Part shown: in pieces, positions 1-8,419 of the stretch
How positions within the stretch are numbered: the stretch's first letter is position 1
How the letters are laid out: every line of letters starts with the position of its first letter
Assembly (NCBI GenBank): GCA_002688435.1
Contig: NZCW01000009.1
Location: 1 to 53,879 of the forward strand
Direction of reading: 5' to 3'
Source of the DNA: Dehalococcoidales bacterium
Lineage (GTDB): Bacteria; Chloroflexota; Dehalococcoidia; Dehalococcoidales; RBG-16-60-22
Length of the DNA: 53,879 nt
The notes under the pieces: model-generated
Database searches by the model: none
What the model was told of the DNA's origin: nothing
The model's input: only the letters and a program-made list of their open reading frames with translations
Program-made: the position numbers and the translations under genes

Positions 1-1401
1 ATGAAAGTATCGCAAGAGGCAGCCGCTAAAGCCACCGCTAAAGCCGAAGAAACGGCCGGGTCCGCCCGTGAAGCGGCGGAAGAAGCCATGAAAGTATCGC
101 AAGAGGCAGCCGCTAAAGCCACCGCTAAAGCCGAAGAAACGGCCGGGTCCGCCCGTGAAGCGGCGGAAAAAGCCATGAAAATGTCGCAAGAGGCAGCCGC
201 CAAAGCCGAAGAAACGGCCGGATCCGCCCGTGAAGCGGCGGAAGGAGCGAGCCTCATGGCCGCCGAGGCAGCGGAAGCCGCCATAAAGATATCTCAAGAG
301 GCCGCCGCCGAAGCCGCTAACGAGACCGAGAAAGCCAGCGCTACCGCCCGAGAAGCGACTGAGGTGGCAACCTGCTCAGCCGAGAAAGCCGCGGAAAGAG
401 CCGAGAAGGCCAGTACTACCGCCCGAGAAGCCGCCGAAGAGGCCACCCACCTAGCCAAGGAGGCAGCCGGCAGAGCTGAGGAGGCCGCACTAAAAGCAGA
501 AGAAACGGCCATAGGCGCCAAATACGCCGCGGAAGAAGCCAGCGTCAAAGCCGAAGAAACAGACCTAGCCGCCAAGGAAGCGGCCCTCGCCGCCATAAAA
601 GCGGGTGAGGAAGCCGCGGAAAGAGCCGAAGAAATAGCCCGTTCCGCCAGAGAAACCGCCGAGCAGGCCATTGAAGCGGCGCGCACAGCCGGGAAGCAGG
701 CCGATGAAAGAGCACGGGCCGCTAGGGCAGTCGGGGCTAAAGCGGTCGCGAAGCCATCAACCGAAGCTGCCTTAGAAGCAGAAATAACGGGCCGGGAAAC
801 GAAGAGGGCGGCGGCCGCAGCCCTACACGCCGCCGATGAGATTGACCGGAAAACGGAGACCGCAAACCTAGCCGGAGACGAAGCGATTAAAGCCGCGGCC
901 GATGCCTCAGGAATAATCGCCGAGAGAGTTGAAGAAGCCGGTAGCGAAGCCAAAGAGATAGCTACTGCCGGACGAAAAATGGCCGAAAAGACTCGCCAGC
1001 AAGCGGACATGGCGGATACCGCTGGAGACGAAGCTATCGAGGCAGCGATTAAGGCCCTACAAGAAATGATAAGCAGCCCGGAAGAAATAGCTAAATTCAC
1101 CAAAGAAGCGGCCGAAAAGGCGACTAGGTCAGCCGAAGAAGCGGCCCGGGCGGCAACACGGTCCGCCGAAGAGGCCAACCAGAAAATCGAAGAAGTAGAT
1201 CAGACAATGAAAGAGATTACGGCCGACGCGACCAAAGCAGCCTTGGAAGCTACAACCATAGCCGAAGGAGCCCTCTCAAAGTCGCTGGTCCGCAAGATTC
1301 TTTCTTCTTGGGACTTCCGGATATTGCTGTTGGTCGTGTTACTGGCTTCTATTATAAGCGCCGTGGCTATTAGCCTGGGCCTGAGCGTTGTTGGTTCATA
1401 A
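1..1401 (+). CDS. Ala/Glu-rich repetitive coiled-coil protein with C-terminal membrane anchor
   Basis: A 466-residue frame that begins at the first base of the window, so the true start may lie upstream. Residues 1-29 and 30-58 are near-identical repeats, encoded by two 87-bp direct repeats (1-87 and 88-174), and a shortened third copy follows. The rest to about residue 425 is low-complexity Ala/Glu/Lys/Arg with an 11-residue-like periodicity (AREAAEEA, KAEETA), which predicts one long amphipathic helix or coiled coil. Residues about 441-463 (RILLLVVLLASIISAVAISL) form a single hydrophobic segment, with two residues after it, so the protein is probably tail-anchored with the coiled coil in the cytoplasm. 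Composition resembles LEA group 3 or apolipoprotein-like helices, but I do not recognise a family and give no function. The 294-residue antisense frame here is a codon-bias shadow. Confidence 0.75.
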   Translation: MKVSQEAAAKATAKAEETAGSAREAAEEAMKVSQEAAAKATAKAEETAGSAREAAEKAMKMSQEAAAKAEETAGSAREAAEGASLMAAEAAEAAIKISQEAAAEAANETEKASATAREATEVATCSAEKAAERAEKASTTAREAAEEATHLAKEAAGRAEEAALKAEETAIGAKYAAEEASVKAEETDLAAKEAALAAIKAGEEAAERAEEIARSARETAEQAIEAARTAGKQADERARAARAVGAKAVAKPSTEAALEAEITGRETKRAAAAALHAADEIDRKTETANLAGDEAIKAAADASGIIAERVEEAGSEAKEIATAGRKMAEKTRQQADMADTAGDEAIEAAIKALQEMISSPEEIAKFTKEAAEKATRSAEEAARAATRSAEEANQKIEEVDQTMKEITADATKAALEATTIAEGALSKSLVRKILSSWDFRILLLVVLLASIISAVAISLGLSVVGS

Positions 1402-1434
1402 CTTACGCACCCGGTTGGCCCACACCGCAATTCG

Positions 1435-1661
1435 TGGTCTGGCAGAGATTACCAGACATCCATCCCTAATGTCAGCCAACTTCGGGGGTTTGTCACTGAT
1501 CCTGGATATTACTATATTGCCATTGACTACATTAACTATCCAGAGAGCCAGGTGCTAACATAGCAAGATTAGTGCTACCGGATATACCGAAGAAACAGGA
1601 TAAGCCCGATGCACTTGAGGCACACCTTGTATGCTCAGTGCGCTTTACGTACTGGGATTGA
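1435..1661 (+). pseudogene. Unassigned gene debris
   Basis: The 326 bp between the coiled-coil gene and the aldehyde oxidoreductase have no intact gene but show coding-like scraps. Frame 1435-1563 reads through a segment (LRGFVTDPGYYYIAIDY) reminiscent of the family A DNA polymerase motif that precedes DYSQIE. In another frame, 1563-1661 reads ARLVLPDIPKKQDKPDALEA, which resembles the C-terminal LGLPxIPKxxDxxDALA motif of RuvC-type resolvases. The two resemblances do not agree, so I only claim decayed coding DNA, with no assignment. Confidence 0.3.
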
Positions 1662-1727
1662 CCTGCCCTCCAAAAACTATACCCTTATTACTTAACCGTA
1701 GGTATTAAAAGTCTTGCCCGTAGCTAC

Positions 1728-3587
1728 TCAGGCAATACCTAGTTCCGCTAGTTTTTCTCGCCTGGGTACACCGGTCTCTTCATCCCAGCCCATTAAAGAG
1801 TAGTAATGCCGCCGGGCTTTTTCCATCTTTACCGGGTCCAGAGGCTTGTCCGACAAGATACCGTCTGTCTTCGGTTGGTAGAAACGCCTAGGTAAACAGT
1901 CGTCATCGGCGGAGAAACCTTCACGCATGTTAATTAATCTCAGAGTAGTTAAGGTTCTCTCTGCTATTTCCAATAACTCGTTGACACCGGTGTCCCACCC
2001 CACGGCTGAGATCAACAAGTCATTAACCTGAGTCAAATTATAGGGTAAGAACTGGCACATTACCAGAGAATCATATAATATCATCCTTAATTGGGCATGA
2101 CGGACCAATCGCACTTTATCCGGACCTATATCCTCAACAGGTACCGGCCCGGGCATTCCCAGCTGCTTGACCTCTACTGACCGCCAATCATCTTCTTCCA
2201 AGTACATATGGTCGTGCAAGTTACAGCAATGGTCCGCACCGTGAGGATTAACCATAAACCCGAGCCCTAGTCCAGGTTTCGCCCTGGGCTCATGCATACC
2301 GGCCTCAAGGCCCTTGACCGCTATCGCGTATTCCTCAGCTCCGTTACCTATTACCTGTGCTGCTCTCGATACACCTTCTGCTAGTACATTACCAATTCCT
2401 TCACGCCGCGCGATCCTCTCTAGTAGCTGAAGCATCGCTTTCTCGCTGCCAAACCTTAGGTCTATACCACCGGTATCCTTAATATTGAGCAACCCATTCT
2501 CAAAGCATTCCATAGCAAAGGAAATCACCTCTCCCACAGAAATTGTGTCCAAGGAGTAAGCGTTGCAAAGCTGACTACCCCGGGCGATGGCAGCCAGGTT
2601 ATCAATACCGCAGTTAGAACCTAGCGAAGCAAGCGTTTCGTATTCCGGCCCCCCGTAAGCTGGGTCAACATTATAAGGCGATTCCACTTTGACTATTTTT
2701 TTACAGCGGATGGTACAGGCATAGCAGGCATCCATCCCGACCCCTATATTATCCATCACCGCGCGGGCGCTTATATCCTTTACCGCTGGAAAGACCCCGC
2801 CACGGAAGTTACGGACTGGTAGATTCCCGATAGCCTCAAATCCGTCCATACCGATACCGGTCCCAACTTCCCAGAACCCTCTTGTCAATTCTCTATTACT
2901 AGCCAACCATTTCTTCAGGCTCTTTATCACTTCTGCGTCCAGTTTTTTAGGTGGTTGTTTACCTCTGACAGCGATTGCTTTCAGATTCTTTGAGCCCATC
3001 ACCGCACCAACACCACCTCGGCCGGCCGCATCGTAGAGCCCGTTCATGATACATGCATAGCGAACCAGGTTTTCGCCCGCCGGACCAATACTGGCAACTC
3101 GTATCAGTTTGTCCCTTAGTTTGTCCCTGATTCCCTGTTGTGTCTCCTTAGTATCCTGTCCCCAAAGTTGTCTGGCATCTTCCAAGCTCACTTCACCATC
3201 ATGTATCCAGAGATAGACTGGTTTTTCTGCTTTACCTTCCACAACGATGACATCGTAACCGGCCCGCTTGAGTTCGTACCCCCAGAATTCACCGACTTCG
3301 GACTTGGCAACGCCTCCGGTCAGTGGGGATTTGGCACCGATGCAATTCCGACCACTTCCTGACAATGGAATCCCGGTTAGCGGTCCGACCGCAAAGATTA
3401 ATTTATTTTCTGGGCCCAGAGGGTCCGCGTTCGTTGGCAACTCTTTCCACAGAAAGTACGCCACAAAACCAGCTCCACCTAGGTATTTCCGGTATAACTC
3501 CTCACCTATTCTCTCCGTACGGAGGCTGTTATCTGTTAAGTTTACTCTTAAAAGTTTACCGCTATAACCTTCAGCTTCTTGTTTCAC
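1728..3587 (-). CDS. aor: Aldehyde:ferredoxin oxidoreductase (tungsten, AOR family), copy 1
   Basis: About 619 residues, the usual length for the AOR family, which oxidises aldehydes to carboxylates with ferredoxin using a tungsten bis-pyranopterin and a [4Fe-4S] cluster in the cytoplasm. The N-terminal pattern GYSGKLLRVNLT and GAGFVAYFLWKELP is typical. Cluster ligands are visible as CYACTIRC (Cys-x2-Cys-x3-Cys), with the fourth Cys probably in DSLVMCQFLPYN near residue 510. GADHCCNLHD matches the conserved pterin-side motif. The frame opens at 3608, but the best start is the GTG at 3587, which has GAGGAG just upstream. A paralogue lies at 32746-34617. Its substrate cannot be read from sequence. 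The gene stands alone; the adjacent opposite-strand enolase fragment begins near its 5' end, which suggests a past rearrangement there. Confidence 0.93.
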   Translation of the reverse strand: MKQEAEGYSGKLLRVNLTDNSLRTERIGEELYRKYLGGAGFVAYFLWKELPTNADPLGPENKLIFAVGPLTGIPLSGSGRNCIGAKSPLTGGVAKSEVGEFWGYELKRAGYDVIVVEGKAEKPVYLWIHDGEVSLEDARQLWGQDTKETQQGIRDKLRDKLIRVASIGPAGENLVRYACIMNGLYDAAGRGGVGAVMGSKNLKAIAVRGKQPPKKLDAEVIKSLKKWLASNRELTRGFWEVGTGIGMDGFEAIGNLPVRNFRGGVFPAVKDISARAVMDNIGVGMDACYACTIRCKKIVKVESPYNVDPAYGGPEYETLASLGSNCGIDNLAAIARGSQLCNAYSLDTISVGEVISFAMECFENGLLNIKDTGGIDLRFGSEKAMLQLLERIARREGIGNVLAEGVSRAAQVIGNGAEEYAIAVKGLEAGMHEPRAKPGLGLGFMVNPHGADHCCNLHDHMYLEEDDWRSVEVKQLGMPGPVPVEDIGPDKVRLVRHAQLRMILYDSLVMCQFLPYNLTQVNDLLISAVGWDTGVNELLEIAERTLTTLRLINMREGFSADDDCLPRRFYQPKTDGILSDKPLDPVKMEKARRHYYSLMGWDEETGVPRREKLAELGIA

Positions 3588-3637
3588 TACTAATTCTCCT
3601 CTATCCAACTATTGCACTCATATTATATCCCTATTTA

Positions 3638-4237
3638 ATGGATGTCAATAATCTGGATGATACTATTCGTACTGCATATGACTTGGAAGAGTATGGACCA
3701 TATTTCATTGAAGAACCCATTCCTCCGCACTGTAGTATAGATGCCCTGGTCAGGGTAAAAGCCGGCACGCGAATCCCGGTGGCCGCTGGAGAAAGATTCC
3801 ACGCCCGATGGGGATTTTGGGAAGTCCTAGAAAAACAGGCCGTGTCTATCATCCAGCCTGACCTGATTTATTGCGGCGGTATCCTAGAGACAAAGAAGAT
3901 AGCGGCCATGGCTCAGGTATTCTATGTGGGCGTAGCGCCACATATCTCCGAAGGGCCTGTTGACGTGGCCGCTTTAGTCCATATAGACGCCACAACGCCG
4001 AACTTTTTGATTCAGGAATTTTTCTATCCCGACTTGTCTACTTATGAGGAAATCCTCACAGAACCTTTTCCGATTCCAAAAGACGGATTCATCGAATTGC
4101 CAACCAGGCCAAGCCTAGAGATAGAAATAAACGAGAAAGCGCTCACCAAGAAGACTTTCGAATACAGGCCAAGACTTGAGCTAGGTGTCTTTTGGAAGGG
4201 CGGCATTACGGCTTTTGGCAAACCAGCGCAAGATTAA
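3638..4237 (+). pseudogene. Truncated enolase-superfamily (mandelate racemase/muconate lactonizing) C-terminal domain
   Basis: About 199 residues covering only the barrel half of a sugar-acid dehydratase-like enolase-superfamily protein, whose full length is near 380-400. Visible ligand motifs are MDVNN (usual vDxN), FIEEP (second metal ligand), AAGERF (third Glu) and VAPHISEGP (catalytic His region), in the correct order and spacing. The entire N-terminal capping domain is absent. The frame stays open upstream only because it is antisense to the aldehyde oxidoreductase start. There is no ribosome binding site before 3638. It ends cleanly at 4237, so this is a 5'-truncated remnant; expression as a functional enzyme is unlikely. 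The closest subgroup by eye is galactonate dehydratase-like, which is uncertain. Confidence 0.8.
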
Positions 4238-4403
4238 CTCAGATTTACAAGGAACATTATACTTGGATTCATTTTCGAGGAACAGGACAGATATAATACC
4301 TGAGGAATAGCTCCTAGTATCAACTGTATAGTATTAACAAATGGTGCGTACGAAACTGCTTTCGATTAAATTATAATCCACCCGCCCGGCCGGGTATTCC
4401 GTA

Positions 4404-5201
4404 TCAGGAAACCTTTTTGTTTATATAGTAATATAAAACAAGAGTACAGGTCAGGGTAGCCAGATACGGGGAAAATGTTCCCCAGAACAAATCCAAGTAG
4501 AGATAAGTATACCTAGCCGTAACAACGTAAATACAGACACCAACTTGCCCACTGATCATAGCGGTTTTCAAGGTGGCCAGTGAGAACGATTTTCCGTGGG
4601 CAAGGTGGGTGATATAGATGATCGAGACATATACCGCAGGAAAAATGGAAAAAATTCCACCCCAGAGCGGACCGCTAACTTTACCCATTAGTACGGCAAG
4701 GGCAATCATGGTGCCACTGAAAATACCGCGGGACATTAATTGCCAGCCCGTATACGTCATATCCTTCTTTCCTACCGATGTGATACCGGATTTTTTCTCG
4801 AGGATAAAGTAAGAGAAAGCAAATACGACCGTGAAGATGACCAACGCAAGGATGAAGTTATCGAACTCAATTAACACAAGGCCGAAGGATAAAGCGAACC
4901 AGATCCCTAGGGCTGTTATCAGAGAGAACCAGAAACTGTATCTGGTCAGCCGGCTGTAAACGAGGACAAACAGGGAGTTAATGCCCATGACAACAGGCAT
5001 TATAGTGGTGGCCTCATAGGCAAAAAACGGGGTCTGCGACCAAGCGATGAAAAACAGCGCGACGGCGGTCGTTGAGGGCAAGCCGGCGATGACACCGCCT
5101 AACTTTGTGCCAAACTTTTCCGCCAGGACAGTGGCCAATGTAATCCAAGCGCCACCGACGATGAAACTCAAGGCCAGCTTCAGCAAAAAAATGTCATCCA
5201 T
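4404..5201 (-). CDS. Multi-pass membrane protein with two similar halves
   Basis: 265 residues with about eight hydrophobic segments and few charged loops, so an integral inner-membrane protein. The two halves look related: KLGGVIAGLPSTTAVALFFI near residue 32 and PLWGGIFSIFPAVYVSIIYI near residue 177 both have a Gly-rich turn followed by Pro and a hydrophobic run, which suggests an internal duplication with possible inverted topology. It resembles DUF3147-like small-transporter families, but I do not recognise a substrate. It is transcribed divergently from the arsR-type gene at 5356, with 154 bp between the two starts, so that regulator may control it. No signal peptide or soluble domain is visible. 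Confidence 0.7.
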   Translation of the reverse strand: MDDIFLLKLALSFIVGGAWITLATVLAEKFGTKLGGVIAGLPSTTAVALFFIAWSQTPFFAYEATTIMPVVMGINSLFVLVYSRLTRYSFWFSLITALGIWFALSFGLVLIEFDNFILALVIFTVVFAFSYFILEKKSGITSVGKKDMTYTGWQLMSRGIFSGTMIALAVLMGKVSGPLWGGIFSIFPAVYVSIIYITHLAHGKSFSLATLKTAMISGQVGVCIYVVTARYTYLYLDLFWGTFSPYLATLTCTLVLYYYINKKVS

Positions 5202-5283
5202 AATTATCTGCAGGCAGACTGATCAGAAACCCTGACTATCCAAGATAAAGATATCGGATTGATATTGTCAACTCGAGCTCAGA

Positions 5284-5331
5284 TTGACAACTTAAAATAA
5301 GGTATAGTATTAAAGTTATTTATAAAATACT
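5284..5331 (+). promoter_or_regulatory. Candidate promoter and operator of the arsR-type gene
   Basis: TTGACA at 5284-5289 is followed after 18 bp by TATTAA at 5308-5313. An imperfect palindrome, AGTATT at 5306-5311 paired with AATACT at 5326-5331, overlaps the -10 element. This placement fits autorepression by the ArsR-family protein just downstream. The site is inferred by eye. Confidence 0.45.
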
Positions 5332-5355
5332 ATTCTTTTTTTACAGGAGGTAGTA

Positions 5356-5679
5356 ATGGAAGATAAGATATACTCTTACCACGCCGCAATGTGTAAGGTT
5401 TTCTCCCATCCTAAGAGACTGGAACTCATTAATATTCTTCGAGAGGAAGAACTAAGTGTCAGTGATCTGCCGGATAGACTGGGATTAACCATCGGTAATT
5501 TATCACAGCACTTATCCATGATGAGGCAGCGTCATATTCTAGCCACGAAAAAGGAAAGGAATGCTGTCTACTATCGGATAGCCAATCCTCGTCTTCTTGA
5601 AGCCTTTGATTTACTAAGGGAAATACGCTTTGAGCAAATTCGGCAGGATGCGGCTCTTATACAGGGACGAGTAAGCTAG
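5356..5679 (+). CDS. ArsR-family winged-helix transcriptional regulator
   Basis: 107 residues, normal for an ArsR/SmtB regulator. The winged helix spans roughly residues 8-85: FSHPKRLELINIL opens helix 1-2, LTIGNLSQHLSMMRQRHIL is the recognition helix, and KKERNAVYYRIANPRLL is the beta-wing. The metal-binding ELCVCDL signature reads ELSVSDL, with both cysteines replaced, and the only Cys is near the N-terminus (AAMCKVF), so it probably senses something other than arsenite or cadmium, perhaps a sulfur or redox signal given the DsrE gene 17 bp downstream. AGGAGG lies 7 bp before the ATG. It likely represses its own operon and perhaps the divergent membrane protein. Confidence 0.88.
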   Translation: MEDKIYSYHAAMCKVFSHPKRLELINILREEELSVSDLPDRLGLTIGNLSQHLSMMRQRHILATKKERNAVYYRIANPRLLEAFDLLREIRFEQIRQDAALIQGRVS

Positions 5680-5696
5680 CAAAAGGAGGTTAAGTA

Positions 5697-6017
5697 GTGA
5701 AACTTGGCATCGTCTTAAACACCAATGACGTTGAAACGTCTTGGAACGCTTTACGCTTGGGTAATGAAGCAATGGCTGGCGGGTATGAGACCAATTTGTT
5801 CCTCTTAGGCCCCGGGGTAGAACTTCAGAGGATTAAGAACGAGACCTTTGATGTCCCCGAAGCCCTGAATAATTTTATAAACAGTGGCGGGAATTTATAC
5901 GCCTGTGGAACCTGTCTTAACGTAAGACAGCAGGAAGCCGGTATTTGCCCCATTTCCACGATGTCCCAGTTAATGGAGCTTATCACTACCTCTGATAAAA
6001 TAGTGACCCTTGGTTAA
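5697..6017 (+). CDS. DsrE/DsrF-like small sulfur-relay protein
   Basis: 106 residues starting at a GTG preceded by AAAGGAGGT. The fold signature is a DsrE-like alpha/beta protein: LGIVLNTNDVETSWNALRLG at the start, a Gly-rich turn (GGYETNLFLLGPGVEL) and a C-terminal cysteine pair in YACGTCLNVRQQEAGICP (Cys-x2-Cys, then a third Cys). Relatives carry persulfides or act in sulfur trafficking in the cytoplasm. It is 17 bp behind the ArsR-type gene and almost certainly cotranscribed, so sulfur chemistry may be the signal or target of that regulator; that link is inference. Confidence 0.8.
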   Translation: MKLGIVLNTNDVETSWNALRLGNEAMAGGYETNLFLLGPGVELQRIKNETFDVPEALNNFINSGGNLYACGTCLNVRQQEAGICPISTMSQLMELITTSDKIVTLG

Positions 6018-6211
6018 AAACATGTAGCGATTAAAGGTGAAGCTTAGGGGTGAGAGGAAGACCTGATACCGAGGTAGTAAACTATAGAGCACGTCACACC
6101 GGCACCGCCGATTTTTCAGAGAACTCACGCCTCTGTCTAATGTGTTCTTCCAGCAGCTCGACTGACGATACGAACCAATGAAATACTTATCAAGGGAGTA
6201 AAAGACAAAGA

Positions 6212-7420
6212 ATGGATAGAGCTTTACGGGGAATACGCATCATCGGCTTGACTCATGTCCTAGCTGGCTCCACAACGACGATGCTCTTAGCTGACCTTGG
6301 CGCGGAGGTTATCCATATTGAACCGCCACCGGGAGATGACGCTAGAGAATTCGGCCCATACGCCGGTAAGGTAGACAAGAACCACAGCGCTTACTTCGCC
6401 AGCCTCAACCGGAACAAGAAAAGTCTAGTCTTGGACCTGAAACAGGAAAAGGGAAAGGAAATACTGCGCCAACTCATCAGGGTTTCCGATGTTATCGTGG
6501 ACAACTTCCGGCCGGACACGATGCAAAAGCTGGGTTTTAGCTGGGACAAGGTCCAGGCCATAAATCCGGCCGTAATCTATGCCTCGATATCCGGATTTGG
6601 CCGTGACACGCCGCCAGAATACGCTTCCCGCCCGGCTTACGATATAGTCGCCCAAGCCTATAGCGGGCTAATGAGCATCACCGGGCCGGAAGATGGTGCG
6701 CCGTGCCGGGTCGGCGCTTCCGTAGGGGATATTTTTGCCGGTCACCAGGCCGCCATCGGCATCCTAGCTGCTTTAATCTACCGGACCAAGACCGGCCGCG
6801 GCCAGTTTTACGATGGTTCAATGGTAGATGGACTGTTTTCTTTACTGGAAAATGCGGTCGTCCAGTACACCGTGGGCCGTAAAATACCAAGGTCCCTCGG
6901 CTCGGCCCACCCCAACATTGCCCCATTCCAGTCACTCAGGACCAAGGATAACTGGATAGCAATCGCCATTGGCAACGATAAATTATGGACTGAATTCTGT
7001 ACGGTGATTGGCAGAGAAGACTTAAGTCAGAACCCCAAGTTTAAGACCAATCAGCTCAGAGCCAGTAACCGAAAAGACCTATTAGAGATATTGGAAAACG
7101 AGACCGTGAAAAGGACCACCAGAGACTGGAGTCAAATTTTTGACCGAGAAGCCATCGCCTACTCCCCGATAAACGACATCCGGCAAATTTGTGAAGACCC
7201 TTGCATCAGGCACCGGAAGATGTTGGTGGAAATAGACCAGCCGCAGATGGGCCGGATAAAAATAGCCGGCTCGCCCCTGCACCTGTCGGCCACGCCGGGA
7301 GAGGTGTATGCGCCGGCGCCTTTAATGGGGGAACATTCGATAGAGATATTGAAAAATCTTCTCAAATACTCCACCACCGAGATTATCGAACTGGCTGAAG
7401 CCGGAGTAATTAACCGCTAA
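6212..7420 (+). CDS. CaiB/BaiF family CoA-transferase (class III)
   Basis: 402 residues, the standard length for a family III CoA-transferase, which moves CoA between carboxylic acids through an aspartyl-CoA intermediate. Visible motifs are GIRIIGLTHVLAGSTTTMLLADLGAEVIHIEPP at the N-terminus (read in two parts), the SLNRNKKSLVLDLK segment, and the catalytic Asp in GQFYDGSMVDG near residue 196-205. The large, small and swapped C-terminal regions are all present and unbroken. AAGGGAG lies about 13 bp before the ATG. The acid substrate cannot be told from sequence; neighbours give no clue, since the next gene downstream is a decayed TPR gene. Confidence 0.92.
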   Translation: MDRALRGIRIIGLTHVLAGSTTTMLLADLGAEVIHIEPPPGDDAREFGPYAGKVDKNHSAYFASLNRNKKSLVLDLKQEKGKEILRQLIRVSDVIVDNFRPDTMQKLGFSWDKVQAINPAVIYASISGFGRDTPPEYASRPAYDIVAQAYSGLMSITGPEDGAPCRVGASVGDIFAGHQAAIGILAALIYRTKTGRGQFYDGSMVDGLFSLLENAVVQYTVGRKIPRSLGSAHPNIAPFQSLRTKDNWIAIAIGNDKLWTEFCTVIGREDLSQNPKFKTNQLRASNRKDLLEILENETVKRTTRDWSQIFDREAIAYSPINDIRQICEDPCIRHRKMLVEIDQPQMGRIKIAGSPLHLSATPGEVYAPAPLMGEHSIEILKNLLKYSTTEIIELAEAGVINR

Positions 7421-7546
7421 TAAAAATTCCTTTTTACTATTACCGAAGCCTAGTGGCAGCCCATCGCTGTTTTCACCTTAAATTGAAAGTCAGTCTAATG
7501 GGACTTATAAGTCACATACGATGTCCATGCCTAGTAGAGGGTAAAA

Positions 7547-8007
7547 ATGAAGGCGGACTGTGTGCTAGTATCACATTCCTATCGTTATAGGACTGATTGT
7601 TCCAGTGGCTGGTATCTCCGTTAGCTACGGAGGTCCGGCCACTGATACCGCCGAATGGCATTACAACCAAGGCTACGACCTGGTTGAGCAAGATCGTTAT
7701 CGTGAGGCGATAGCAGAGTTAAACCAAGCCATCGAATTAGAGACCTGACGTCAGCCAAAGCCTATAATAATCGTGGCTCCGTCTACCACTACCTGAGCCA
7801 GAACAAGAACGGACTATCCTGAACTTCAATGAGGCCATCCGTCTCAACCTCGAGTATACTCTGGTCTACTTCAACCAAGGTTCCGCCTACAAAGAACCAG
7901 GTAAGAAGGCCGAAGCCATCGCTAACTTCGAAAAGTTCATCACTCTAATTACGGACCTTCAGCCAGCCCAAACGGCCAGACGGCAGATTAAAGAATTGTT
8001 TAAATGA
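7547..8007 (+). pseudogene. Decayed membrane-anchored TPR protein
   Basis: Three frames must be joined to read one TPR protein. A start at 7547 with AGAGGG upstream shifts into a hydrophobic anchor (PIVIGLIVPVAGISV, from about 7578), then YNQGYDLVEQDRYREAIAEL and AIELET end at a TGA near 7747. The next frame gives SAKAYNNRGSVYHYLSQN, and after another shift near 7815 the third gives FNEAIRLN, VYFNQGSAYKE and AEAIANFEKFITL, ending at 8007. The repeats have the TPR pattern W/Y-L-G-Y-A-A-P-like spacing. At least two or three frameshifts make it a pseudogene unless the sequence has errors. Confidence 0.75.
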
Positions 8008-8021
8008 TATATCTAGAACTT

Positions 8022-8150
8022 AGCTTCCGGGTTCCAATAAGTCGTGGTTGACAGTTACATTTTTGTTTTATCCTTCAAATTACTTTTTGCTCTAGTTACT
8101 ATTTTACTTACCTCCCTTAATCAACCACGACTTATTAGAACCAGCTTCCG
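8022..8150. repeat. 8-bp target-site duplication flanking the MITE
   Basis: AGCTTCCG occurs at 8022-8029 and 8143-8150 immediately outside the terminal inverted repeats, and the bases beyond differ, so the duplication is exactly 8 bp. Confidence 0.8.
8030..8142. mobile_element. 113-bp MITE-like element
   Basis: Left arm 8030-8051 (starts GGTTCCAATAAGTCG) and right arm 8121-8142 are inverted copies, 21 of 22 bases matching. The same 8 bases, AGCTTCCG, flank both ends directly (8022-8029 and 8143-8150), as expected of a target-site duplication. The interior is AT-rich and has no coding frame. This is the structure of a non-autonomous miniature element moved by a transposase that makes 8-bp duplications (known for ISL3, IS6 and IS66-type elements); the parent element is not in the window. 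Confidence 0.85.
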
Positions 8151-8221
8151 CGATGGCTTGACTACCAATAGGTTGATGTACTGCGGTTGATATTAAAAAG
8201 TTGCATTCTCAGCCGAATCGT

Positions 8222-8366
8222 GATACGCTCTGGTAAAAGAATAGGTAACCGGAGGTGTCCGAGCGCAAGCGAGGGCCTAACTGGAAAGCAAGCCGGTGCA
8301 AGTCCGGCGCGGCCGCGCCACTGTGATTGATGGCCCAACCATCATAAGTCAGAACGCCAACCTCCG
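8222..8366 (+). ncRNA. Cobalamin riboswitch aptamer
   Basis: The B12-box core is clear: GCAAGCCGGTGCAAGTCCGG followed by CGCGGCCGCGCCACTGTGA, then AGTCAGAACGCC. GGAGGT at 8251 pairs with ACCTCC near 8360 to close the central stem. It precedes the cbiB-cobU operon by about 110 bp to the first start, so it very likely shuts the operon down when adenosylcobalamin is plentiful. Confidence 0.93.
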
Positions 8367-8368
8367 AA

Positions 8369-8403
8369 TCCTACATGCTCCGCGGGGAGGGGTAGGAGTT
8401 TTT
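8369..8403 (+). terminator. First terminator-like hairpin of the riboswitch platform
   Basis: TCCTAC at 8369-8374 pairs with GTAGGA at 8392-8397 and is followed by a T run at 8399-8403. It directly abuts the aptamer. Confidence 0.45.
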
Positions 8404-8419
8404 GTTAAGAATTTTCGCT

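Noticed and set aside
294-1178. Long minus-strand frame inside the coiled-coil gene
   Set aside because: It is the Ala/Ser-rich antisense of a GCC/GAA-biased repeat; no start site and no domain.
6085-6180. Minus-strand peptide SVELLEEHIRQRREF
   Set aside because: About 25 residues, no start or ribosome site, not recognisable; at most the tail of a lost gene.
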